This document shows positions 1-9,300 of a stretch of DNA of 18,536 bases, piece after piece. The notes below the pieces were generated by a model. The model was not told where the DNA came from and ran no database searches. It saw nothing but the letters and a program-made list of their open reading frames with translations. The position numbers were made by a program, and so were the translations under genes. The stretch covers positions 1 through 18,536 of the forward strand of contig JAIRLS010000234.1 of assembly GCA_031259205.1 (NCBI GenBank). Direction: 5' to 3'. Position 1 is the stretch's first letter. Each line of letters opens with the position of its first letter. This stretch comes from Bacteroidales bacterium. Its GTDB lineage: Bacteria; Bacteroidota; Bacteroidia; Bacteroidales; UBA4181.

Positions 1-1
1 C

Positions 2-337
2 CAGCTAATTACAAAAGAACTCCGTTTGGACAGCGCCGGCACGACGGAAACGACCGCCTTTAACGTCGCCCGCTACCATGAATGTTTCAAAATGTATTTC
101 CGCAGGATGCGGCAGGCCCTCATCCGGTTATGCGGGCAAGTCTTCGACTTTTCCGGCTTTAGCTTCACGCTTCGCAGCTTTAGCTTCAAACCTTGCAGCT
201 TTAGCTTTAGACCTTGCAGCTTTAGCTTTAGACTTTGCAGCTTTAGCTTCAAACCTTGCAGCTTTAGCTTCAAACCTTGCAGCTTTAGCTTTAGCTTTCG
301 ACTTTCGACTTTATCATGTATATTTTTCATATTATGA
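2..337 (+). other. Open frame entering from left edge, unidentified, with repeat-derived tail
   Basis: One + frame is open from the window edge to a stop at 337. Its first about 45 codons use many C- or G-ending codons, like the genes further right, and could be the 3' end of a real gene, but I recognise no family. From about residue 51 the frame enters a 21-bp tandem repeat and reads a degenerate serine/phenylalanine-rich heptad tail. Because 21 is a multiple of three and the unit has no stop in several frames, openness through the repeat is weak evidence of coding. A competing frame (codons from position 1) stops at 61-63 and could equally be the true gene end. Confidence 0.25.
153..299. 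repeat. 21-bp tandem repeat (minisatellite), about seven units
   Basis: Units begin at 153 (degenerate), 174, 195, 216, 237, 258 and 279, each exactly 21 bp apart. The consensus is GCAGCTTTAGCTT followed by CAAACCTT or TAGACCTT. On the minus strand one frame reads Ala/Lys-rich heptads (EAKAARF, SKAKAAR) ending in a stop at 128-130. Another minus frame reads LKLKLQG heptads. The + frames read SFSFKPC and AALASNL heptads. The array lies between the left-edge frame and the large sensor kinase. Whether any frame is translated is unknown. The AKA frame has no start codon, since stops TGA TAA precede it. Confidence 0.9.
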
Positions 338-511
338 CCAAAGATAGTATAAGACGATTACGATAAAAATAACCCCCTTTTATATTCTTAATTATCAGCG
401 CGGTAAAAAAAAATAAAAATATTCATTTATTTATCACAATAATTTTTACTAATTTTAACCCTTCATTTAGTTGAAAATAGGGAAAGTGTTCAAATTAATA
501 ATTCGGTTACG

Positions 512-3500
512 ATGCAAAATCGTTTGGAGATATTGGAGAAAGAGAATCGGGAGTTGAAAAAGCGTTTGGAATTGCTGGAGTCAAAGAACAGTCAGACGGT
601 TATGACCGATATGGAAGAGGTTGAACTGACAGACATCATTTCAGTGGAGGAATTGCAGCAGTTGCAGGACAGTTTTTCCCGTGTTCTCGGTATTACGTCG
701 ATCATTGTGGATACGAAAGGAAACAGTATCACGCGATTGAGCAATTACAACGACTCGCGCTTTCAGGCGCAGTTTTCGGAACAGGAGTGTTTCGAGGGAA
801 AAAAGCCGGCGCAGGGGGAGAAAACGGCGGATCATCCTTGCCGGCTGATGGAAGCCAAAGCGCCTGTCTATATCGGCGAACGGCATGTAGCCGACTGGAA
901 GGCAAGCATGTACGGCGCAGGAGGAGCAATAGCGCCCTTTATCAAGGCAGCCTGCCCGGACACGGAAGACTTGTACGACCCTCTTCCCCAGTTGCAGGAT
1001 AAAATTCAAAATCATTTTGACGGCATACGCGCCATGCTGGAACTGGCGGCCAACAAAATTTCCGGCGTCGGCTACAGGAACAGGAAACTTGCCTGTGAAG
1101 AAAAACGGTCGAAAGAAAAAATGTATCAGAGCGAACAGCAACTGGAAAAAAATAACATAATGCTGAAAGGCATTATGAACGCCATACCCGCTCCGGTGTT
1201 CGTGAAAGACAAAGAAGGCCGCTACATCCAATGCAACAACGCCTATCTGGAAACCTTCGGCTACACCGAAGAACAGGTGATCGGGAAAACCGCCGAAACC
1301 ATCTTCGGCGCGAATATCAACAGCGTCGGGGAACCGGACTATCAACCGGAAGACGTCGATAACGCACGGCACGAAAATTCCCTGCTCACCGTCAAGGGAT
1401 TTCGGGAGTTCCTCATCACGTGCAGCCATACCCCCGACAGGAGCGGTATCGTAGGCATCATGACGGACGTCACCACACTGAAAGAAACCGAACGGAAACT
1501 GATTTTCGAAAAAGAACGCATCGAAGCGCTGGGCAAAAACATCCCCAACGGATGCCTCTACCAGTTCAGCCTGAACCCCGCCACCGGAGAAATGAGAATA
1601 GAATATGTCAGCGATTCGCTGATCCCGGGGATGTCTGTTTCCGACACAGTAGGAGAAATCGACCGGCTCTTCGGGCTGGTTCATCCCGACGACTTCCCCA
1701 CTTTAATGGCCAAATTGCAGGAAGGTATTGACACGATGGGCGATTTCAACGCAGAGTACAGGCTCGCCCTGTCGCCCGTGCGCTGGGTACAGATGATTTC
1801 GCACCCGCATCCGGAACGCGACGGAAAAATCGTGTGGGACGGCATCCTCCTCGACATCACCTCCCGGAAAGAAACCGAAAGGACGCTGCGAATCGAAAAA
1901 GAACGCATCGAAGCGCTGGGCGACAATTTCCCCAACGGATGCCTGTTCCGCTACCAGTTGCCCGTCCAATTCCTCGGACAGGACGACCGCCTCCGGCATG
2001 TCCAACTTTCCTATGCCAGCGCCTCGTGGGAAAAAATCTGCAATCTGTCGGTAGAAGCATCCATGCAGGACGTTACCCTGCTCTTCAAAAAAATCCATCC
2101 CGACGATCTGGAAGCCATCCTGCCACAAATGCGGAAATGTATCAACGAACACAAAGATTTCGCCGCAGAAATAAAGTATTATCACAGCGAATCCGACCTG
2201 AAATGGATACAGATCGCCGCACGCCCACACATAGAAGACGACATGGTCATCATCGACGGCTTCATCCTCGATATTACCGACCGGAAAATCACAGAAATAG
2301 AATTGACTTCGGAAAAAGAACGGCTGCAAGCGCTGGGCGACAATTTCCCCAACGGATGCCTGTTCCGCTACCAAATCCCCGTCAAATTCCTCGAACCGGA
2401 AAAATGGATGCAGCACATGCAACTCTCCTATGCCAGCGCCTCGTGGGAAAGAATCAGTAATGTAACGATAGATACCGCCATGAGTAACGGATTGTTGCCT
2501 TTCATGAAAATTTTCCCGGAAGACCTGTCCACCGTCGGCCCCCAAATGTACGACTGCATGAAAACGTACAAGGATTTCAACGCGGAAGTGCGCTACAATT
2601 ACGACGAAAACGACCTCCGGTGGATGCAAATATCTTCCCGACCGCGACAGGAAGGCGAATGGATCGTCAACGACGGTTTTATCCTTGATATTACCGACCG
2701 GAAAAAGTCCGAAACGGAACTGTACAACTATCGCGACGAACTGGAACGGCTGGTAAAGGAACGTACCGAAGAACTGGAAGCCTCCACCGAAGAACTCTAC
2801 GCCATCAACGAGGAACTGTCCGCCACCAACGAGGAATTTTCCGTTACCAACGAAGAACTGCATACAAAAAACGAACAGTTGAATCAGGAAATGGCCATTC
2901 GCAAACAAATCATGCAGCAGTTGGAAAACAGCGAAAACACCATGCGCAATTTCATCAGTCAGGCCATGGTGGGCATCGCCATTCTCGATCAGGAAGGGCG
3001 CGTCATCGAATGGAATCCCGCGCTGGAACAGATACTGGGAATCCCGCGCAACGAAGCCATAGGTAAATACGAGTGGGAAACAATGTTCAGTTTGCGCCCC
3101 GAAGAGGAGAAGACGGAAAAAACTTTCCTCCAGATGAAACAACGATACGAAACGGATTTCTATAAAAATCCCACAGACCACCTGCCCATGGAAATGGACA
3201 ACTTCATCTGCACACCGCAAGGCGAAGAACGCTACGTCCATGTGTCCCTGTTCGCTATTTCACTTTCCGAAGGCAATCTACACGGAAGAATCTTCCTCGA
3301 CCATACCGAAAAACACCTTACCGACCACGAGCTGGAACAATACCGTACCATGCTGGAAGAAATGGTAGAAATAAAAACGCAGGAACTGCTCGCTTCACAG
3401 GAACGGCTGGTCTCCCTGAGCGACAACCTCGCAAGCGGCGTGATTTTTCAGGTACTCAACGGAAAATTCACCTATATCAGCGCCAATTTCACAAAAATGT

Positions 3501-6223
3501 TCGGCCTGGAAATCGACAGCATCCTCGCCGACAAGTCGCTTTTCTGCAACCTGATAGACGAAAACGACCGCGACAAACTCTTCCTGTTCGACGACCGCGA
3601 CAAAAATGCAATGCTCTGCGACATGGAATGTCGCTTCGTCCGCGACAACACCGTCAAATGGGTACACATACAGGCCAGTTGCCGCATACAGACCGACGGC
3701 GGAAGAATATGGGACGGTTTCATGATCGACACCACCAACCGCAAACTCGCCGATCAGGAACTGGAAGAAATCAGAAAACGGCAAAGTATCCTCATCAAGG
3801 TGCTGCAAATAGCGCAATCGTCGGAAAACATGCCCGACGCCATCAACCTCGTACTTGCCGAAATAGGCGAATACACGGGCGTAAGCCGGACGTATATCTT
3901 CGAGAAAACACCGGACGGACGAACCGTCAACAATACCTACGAATGGTGTAACGAAAACGTAGAGTCGATCATCGATCAACTGCAAAACATCCCCCTGACC
4001 GAAATGAAACGGTGGTTCGGCGTCTTCGAAAAAGGCGAATATATCCAAACCTCCGACATCTCAACCCTGCCCGAATTCGAATACGAAATACTGAACAATC
4101 AAAACGTCAAATCCTTTTTGGTCTTGCCGCTTGCTATCAACGGCGCAGTGTACGGATTTGTAGGATTCGACGACTGCTACGGCCACAGAGCATGGATCAA
4201 AAGCGAAGTGGAACTGCTCATCAGCCTATCCCACCTTATCTCCGACACCACGCGGCGCTTCAGGGCCGAAAACTCCATGCTGCTCTCGCAACAAACCATG
4301 CGTACCGTACTGGACAACATCAATGCCAACATCTACGTCGCCGATTTCGATACCGGCGAAGTCCTTTTCGCCAATAAAAAATTGCAGGAAGACGTCGGCT
4401 TCGTACAGGTCAAAGGCCGATTCTGCTGGGAACTGTTCTACGGATTCGACAAAACGTGCGAGTTCTGCCCCAACTCGCATTTGCTGGACGAAAACAGACA
4501 ACCCGTCGGGCTGTATCACTGGGAATACTGGAACAGCAAGTACAAACGCTGGTACGAGTGTACCGACGCCGCCATCGAATGGGTAGACGGACGAACGGTA
4601 CACATGGAATACGCCATGGACATCACCGGCCGAAAACAGGCGGAAGAAGCGCGGCAAAAATCGGAGGAACTGTACCGGCAACTGACCGTCGCATCGCCCG
4701 ACGCTATCGTGGTGTGCGACCCGCAAGGCTTCGTGAAATACTGCTCGCCCAGAGCAATGGAACTGTTCCTTACGCCGGAAGACATACATATTGATACGCT
4801 GAACATCTTCAAATACGTCCATCCCCACGAACAGCAACGAATCTCGGAACTCTTTCCCTCCATAGTGAGCAGCGACATCGGCTATGTGCCGCAGATCCTC
4901 CTCATCCGGGAAGACCGGTCGGAATTTTTCGGCGAAATATCTACAGCCGTCGTCAAAAACGACAAAGGCGTCACCGTCACCGTTATCCTCGTGATACGCG
5001 ATATTACCAAACGCAAAATGGACGAAATGGAACTCATCCGCGCCAAAGAAAAAGCAGAAGAATCCGACAAACTCAAATCGGCATTCCTCGCCAACATGTC
5101 GCACGAAATCCGGACGCCCATCAACGGCATCATCGGGTTCCTCGGATTCCTGAACGACGACAACCTCCCGCCCGCCCGCCGGCAGGAATACATCTCCATT
5201 GTCAATAACAGTTGCCAGTCGCTGGTCAAACTGATAGACGACATCATCGACACCGCCAAAATAGAAGCCAAACAAATGAGCATCCGACCAATGCCGCTGG
5301 CGCTTAACGAATTTATGCAAGAACTGCAAGTCTTCTTTGAAACCTATCTGGTAGCCAACGACAAGGATAAAATCGTACTGGTGCTGGACGACAGCCAGAT
5401 CATCGACCGGTGCGTCATCTATGTGGATATGATGCGCCTGCGGCAGGTGATCTCCAACCTGATCGGCAACGCCATCAAATTTACCGAAAAAGGATTTATC
5501 CGTTTCGGATACCGGAAGTTATCGCCCACCATGCTTGAGTTTGCAGTGGAAGACTCCGGCATCGGACTGGCAGACGACCAGTTGGAAGTAATCTTTGAAC
5601 GCTTCCGTCAGGCAGAACTCAACAACAGCCGACGCTACGGCGGCACAGGACTGGGACTGACCATCTCGCGAAGTCTTGTACAACTGATGGGCGGCGACAT
5701 CCGCGTGGAATCGGTGCAGGGAGAAGGCTCTACCTTCTATTTCACCATCTCCTACCTGCCGGTCAATCCTGCCGACGAACGGGCCAACAGCGCACTGGCC
5801 GGCCGCGAATCCGGCGTCGACCAAACGCCCGCCCCCGACAATGCAGACAAACCGTTCGGCAATACTACGATCCTGATCGCCGAACCCGAAGGAATGAAAT
5901 GCAGCTACCTCAAATACCTCCTGTCAATGACCGGCGCCGAACTGATCTTTGCACAAACCCCGCAACAATGGGCAAAAACCGTTTCGCAGCAAAAACACAT
6001 TGACGTGGTGCTTGCCAACCCCGACATCCTGAAAAATGCGGACGAGGAAACCCTCCTTCAAATCAAATCGGGAAGAGCAGGCTTGCCGCTCGTATTCATG
6101 ATGTCGGAAAAAGACGGATTTTACAGACAGATTGTCGCCGACATGCAATGCAGCAGCACGGTGGACATGCCCACCGATGCAAAAGGACTGTACGAAGCGC
6201 TTAAAAACTATGCAGGCAAGTAG
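512..6223 (+). CDS. Giant hybrid-type sensor histidine kinase, PocR-8xPAS-GAF-HisKA-HATPase-pseudoreceiver
   Basis: This is a 1903-aa cytoplasmic sensor kinase with no signal peptide or membrane segment. By eye the order is: N-terminal coiled coil 1-28; PocR-like ligand domain about 38-185; PAS about 214-325, 333-455, 462-597 and 601-735; long coiled coil 735-810; PAS 812-937; PAS 967-1080; GAF 1092-1250; PAS 1258-1377; PAS 1384-1504. The kinase core follows, with HisKA carrying the phospho-acceptor His1531 in SHEIRTP. The HATPase has N1649/N1653 (NLIGNAIKFT), DSGIGL from D1681 and GGTGLGL near 1710. The C-terminal 120 residues resemble a receiver, but the acidic pair reads EP, the acceptor Asp is Asn1836 and the KP motif reads MP. 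The seventh PAS carries C1305 and C1316-x2-C1319. The ATG at 512 starts directly at the coiled coil. The 174 bp upstream are AT-rich with no clear TAnnTTTG box. Function of the kinase core is certain by family; the signal and the output partner are unknown. Confidence 0.93.
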   Translation: MQNRLEILEKENRELKKRLELLESKNSQTVMTDMEEVELTDIISVEELQQLQDSFSRVLGITSIIVDTKGNSITRLSNYNDSRFQAQFSEQECFEGKKPAQGEKTADHPCRLMEAKAPVYIGERHVADWKASMYGAGGAIAPFIKAACPDTEDLYDPLPQLQDKIQNHFDGIRAMLELAANKISGVGYRNRKLACEEKRSKEKMYQSEQQLEKNNIMLKGIMNAIPAPVFVKDKEGRYIQCNNAYLETFGYTEEQVIGKTAETIFGANINSVGEPDYQPEDVDNARHENSLLTVKGFREFLITCSHTPDRSGIVGIMTDVTTLKETERKLIFEKERIEALGKNIPNGCLYQFSLNPATGEMRIEYVSDSLIPGMSVSDTVGEIDRLFGLVHPDDFPTLMAKLQEGIDTMGDFNAEYRLALSPVRWVQMISHPHPERDGKIVWDGILLDITSRKETERTLRIEKERIEALGDNFPNGCLFRYQLPVQFLGQDDRLRHVQLSYASASWEKICNLSVEASMQDVTLLFKKIHPDDLEAILPQMRKCINEHKDFAAEIKYYHSESDLKWIQIAARPHIEDDMVIIDGFILDITDRKITEIELTSEKERLQALGDNFPNGCLFRYQIPVKFLEPEKWMQHMQLSYASASWERISNVTIDTAMSNGLLPFMKIFPEDLSTVGPQMYDCMKTYKDFNAEVRYNYDENDLRWMQISSRPRQEGEWIVNDGFILDITDRKKSETELYNYRDELERLVKERTEELEASTEELYAINEELSATNEEFSVTNEELHTKNEQLNQEMAIRKQIMQQLENSENTMRNFISQAMVGIAILDQEGRVIEWNPALEQILGIPRNEAIGKYEWETMFSLRPEEEKTEKTFLQMKQRYETDFYKNPTDHLPMEMDNFICTPQGEERYVHVSLFAISLSEGNLHGRIFLDHTEKHLTDHELEQYRTMLEEMVEIKTQELLASQERLVSLSDNLASGVIFQVLNGKFTYISANFTKMFGLEIDSILADKSLFCNLIDENDRDKLFLFDDRDKNAMLCDMECRFVRDNTVKWVHIQASCRIQTDGGRIWDGFMIDTTNRKLADQELEEIRKRQSILIKVLQIAQSSENMPDAINLVLAEIGEYTGVSRTYIFEKTPDGRTVNNTYEWCNENVESIIDQLQNIPLTEMKRWFGVFEKGEYIQTSDISTLPEFEYEILNNQNVKSFLVLPLAINGAVYGFVGFDDCYGHRAWIKSEVELLISLSHLISDTTRRFRAENSMLLSQQTMRTVLDNINANIYVADFDTGEVLFANKKLQEDVGFVQVKGRFCWELFYGFDKTCEFCPNSHLLDENRQPVGLYHWEYWNSKYKRWYECTDAAIEWVDGRTVHMEYAMDITGRKQAEEARQKSEELYRQLTVASPDAIVVCDPQGFVKYCSPRAMELFLTPEDIHIDTLNIFKYVHPHEQQRISELFPSIVSSDIGYVPQILLIREDRSEFFGEISTAVVKNDKGVTVTVILVIRDITKRKMDEMELIRAKEKAEESDKLKSAFLANMSHEIRTPINGIIGFLGFLNDDNLPPARRQEYISIVNNSCQSLVKLIDDIIDTAKIEAKQMSIRPMPLALNEFMQELQVFFETYLVANDKDKIVLVLDDSQIIDRCVIYVDMMRLRQVISNLIGNAIKFTEKGFIRFGYRKLSPTMLEFAVEDSGIGLADDQLEVIFERFRQAELNNSRRYGGTGLGLTISRSLVQLMGGDIRVESVQGEGSTFYFTISYLPVNPADERANSALAGRESGVDQTPAPDNADKPFGNTTILIAEPEGMKCSYLKYLLSMTGAELIFAQTPQQWAKTVSQQKHIDVVLANPDILKNADEETLLQIKSGRAGLPLVFMMSEKDGFYRQIVADMQCSSTVDMPTDAKGLYEALKNYAGK
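1895..2728 (+). repeat. In-frame tandem duplication of a 417-bp PAS module inside the kinase gene
   Basis: Units 1895-2311 and 2312-2728 encode the third and fourth PAS domains and are offset by exactly 417 bp (139 codons) throughout. Three anchors confirm this: GAAAAAGAACG at 1895/2312, the segment encoding SYASASWE at about 2003/2420, and the DITDRK codons at 2270/2687. Some stretches are almost identical at the nucleotide level, for example the block encoding LGDNFPNGCLFRYQ, whereas other parts have diverged. This suggests duplication followed by divergence or patchy gene conversion. Confidence 0.85.
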
Positions 6224-6388
6224 AAAACACGGACAACGACCGCCTGCCGGATACGGCAACCTTCAAATAACCTGAGTTCGGGATAAGAAAAAGGGGGACA
6301 TTCTAAAATTCAACGGATTAATTCGCCGCAGGCGATACCTGTCAATAGAAAACGAATCATATACGCCCCTCTCTCCATGTGGAAACGG

Positions 6389-9300
6389 CTACATAACCGG
6401 TTTAGGGATGACCCGGTTCAGTTTTTCGACGGTTACCGGTTCCACAATGCAGGGGATTTGACGCCGGTCGAGGGCAGCGGCTTGTTCCTCGTCGGCAGCA
6501 ATTAGCGTAAAAGGCAATCCTCTGCGGATGAGAAGTGAAAACATGTCGTCGTTTTGCAGGATGTCGTATCCGGCAAGGACGCTGTGGACAGGTTTTGTTC
6601 CGTTGAGGTGTTCCGTCCACTGTTGCAGGTTGCCGGCTTCGAGTACGGTTACGCCCATATTGGCGATCAGCCGTACATAGAACATGCGTTTGACGGCGGC
6701 GGATTCGGCTATCAGCACTGTGGGCTGTTTTTCCTGCCGGAAGGCCGTTTTTCCTTCCAGCGTCCGGATTTCTTCCTCCGACAGGGGGATGTACGGTACG
6801 GTGAAAGAGAAGGTGGAGCCGAGATTGATTTCGGAATAGACGCTGATGTCGCCGCCCAACATGCGGACAATACTCCGGGAGATGGCCAAACCAAGGCCTG
6901 TGCCTCCGTAGCGGCGGTTATTGTTGAGGTCTGCCTGCCGGAAACTTTCGAAAATAACGTCTAACTGTTCGTCGGGTATTCCGCAGCCTGTGTCTTCGAC
7001 GTAAAATTCCAACTGCCCCGGCGCTTTGGGTTTGTATCCGAACCGGACATAGCCCTTGTCGGTAAATTTGATGGCATTTCCCGTCAGGTTGGTCAATACT
7101 TGCCGCAACCGTTTGGGATCGACATAGATCATGCAGTTTTCGATGAGGTATCTGTCGTCCAGGATGACCACCAGCTTTTCCCTGTTTTTCGACCGGATGT
7201 AGAGTTCGCAGGTTCTGTTCAGTTCCTGCATGAAGTAATTGAGGTTGAAGGGAACGGGATTGAGCACCATTTGTTTGGATTCGATTTTGGCAATATCGAC
7301 AATGTCGTCGATCAACTGTATCAGTTGCGTGCAGCTTTCCCTGATGATGCCGGAATAGTACTGCCGCCGTTTCGGGGTGACGTACTCGTCCTGCAGGAAG
7401 TTGAGGAATCCGATGATGCCGTTGATGGGAGTACGGATTTCGTGCGACATGTTGGCAAGAAACGACGATTTGAGTTTGTCCGATTCTTCGGCTTTTTCTT
7501 TGGCTTTTACCAGTTCCGTTTCGGCCTGTTTTCGCTGGGTGATGTCCCGTATTACCATCAGGATGCCGACTTCGGTGCCGTCGGGATCTTTCACGGCGGC
7601 GGCCGATATTTCTCCAAGGAAGGAGCTGCCGTCGTTGCGGATCATTACGATTTGCGGCACGTAGCTTGACTGCCCGCTGATGAGCTGTTCGAACAGGCCT
7701 GTGGGGGCCTGGACGTACTTCCGGATGTCGATCGAACGGACGTCGTCGTCGGGTTTCAGGCCGAACAGTTCTATGGCTTTCGGCGACATGTATCTGGTGA
7801 CGCATCCGGCGTGACACATGATAACGGCGTCGGGCGAGGCAACGGTTAACTGCCGGTACATGGCTTCGGAACGCACCAGTTCGTGGTTTTTTTCTTCTAC
7901 AATTGCTTCCAACTGGTTGCGGTAGCGTTCCAGTTCCATGTCGGTCTGTTTTCTTTCGGTGATATCCCTTACAATGCATCCGAACAGGCGGTTTTCCGCA
8001 AAGCCGACGGGAAACATGGACGACTGGATGTACCTGACGGAACCGTCGCTCGTGTAGAATGGCAGTTCGTTCATGATGGGCTGCTGTTGTTCGTCGCCGT
8101 CGAAACAGGACAGACTGTGCAGTTTCAGTTTTTCGTAACAGGGGTCTGTTTTCTTTTGCGGCGGCAGGTAAGCCAGCAGCAGGTCCCAGTAGTATTTTCC
8201 TGTGGCCTGTTCGGAGGGGATTTTTGTAATTCTTGTTTGCGCTTCGTTCCAGTGGAGGACGATGCCGTTTTTGTCGGTGATAAAAATTCCATCGAGCGAC
8301 TGCTGAATGAAGTTGCGGAATTTTTCTTCGCTGTCTTTCAGTTGTTCGAAGATTTTATTTCTGATGTCGATTTCGTCTTTTAACTGGATATTTTTGATTT
8401 GGATTTTTTCGTTGATGGAGTTCAGTTCGTTGTTGGCGGTCACCAGTTCGTTGTTGGCGGAGGAGAGTTCCCACAGGGTGGCTTCCAGTTTTTCGGTGCG
8501 TTCTTTCACTAAGTTTTCGAGGTGAAGCCGGTAATTGTCCAGTTCCTGTTCCGTTTGTTTTCGACGCGTGATGTCGAGGATGTATCCGTCGCCGATGCAG
8601 GTATCGTCTTCGATGCGCGGATGGCAGCATATTTGCAGCCATATCGCCGTGTCGGGCGCCGGGCAGTATCTGATTTCCTCGTTGAGCATGGATTTTTCGC
8701 TGATGCACCGGTCGATCCGGTTGATGAAGGATGTCCTGTCGTCGGGATGGATATGGGAAATCACCCGGTCGAAATTGGGCGATTCGTCTATGGGAAACCC
8801 CATGATGTCTTCCCACTGTTTGCTTGCGTAGGTAATCGTTTTTTGTTCCGTGAAGAGGTTCATTTCGAAACGGAAGAGGATGCCGCCGGGCAGGTTGTCG
8901 CCCAGCGACTGTATTCGTTTTTGCTGGTCGAGCAGGGCAAGTTCGGCTTCTTTCTTGCCGGTGATGTCTATCAGGAAACCGTTGAGCTGGACTGTCTCCG
9001 GTTCGTCCTGATCAAGAAAAGCCGTCATGCTTACCTGAAACCATCTGGAGACATGCCGGCTGTATAGATAACGGATTTCGCACAGGATACTGCCCCGCGA
9101 CGCCAGGCAGGTTTTGATGGCGCCGACATAATTCAATATGTCGTCGGGATGGATTTTGGAAATCACCACCCTTCCGTTGGCGGCTGCCTCTTCGGGCGAT
9201 ACGTTGGTCATTTTCTTCCACGATTTTCCCACATAGACAAACGTACCGATAGATTCGTCGAAATTCGGACGGAAACGAAACAAAACGCCACCCGGGAAAT

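Noticed and set aside
1703..3241. Long minus-strand open frame of 512 codons inside the large kinase gene
   Set aside because: It is an antisense shadow caused by the codon bias of the kinase; it is Phe/Val/Gly-rich and has no domain.
6245..6258. Hairpin TGCCG-GATA-CGGCA between the convergent kinase genes as a terminator
   Set aside because: The stem is only 5 bp and no T run follows on either strand; termination here cannot be supported.
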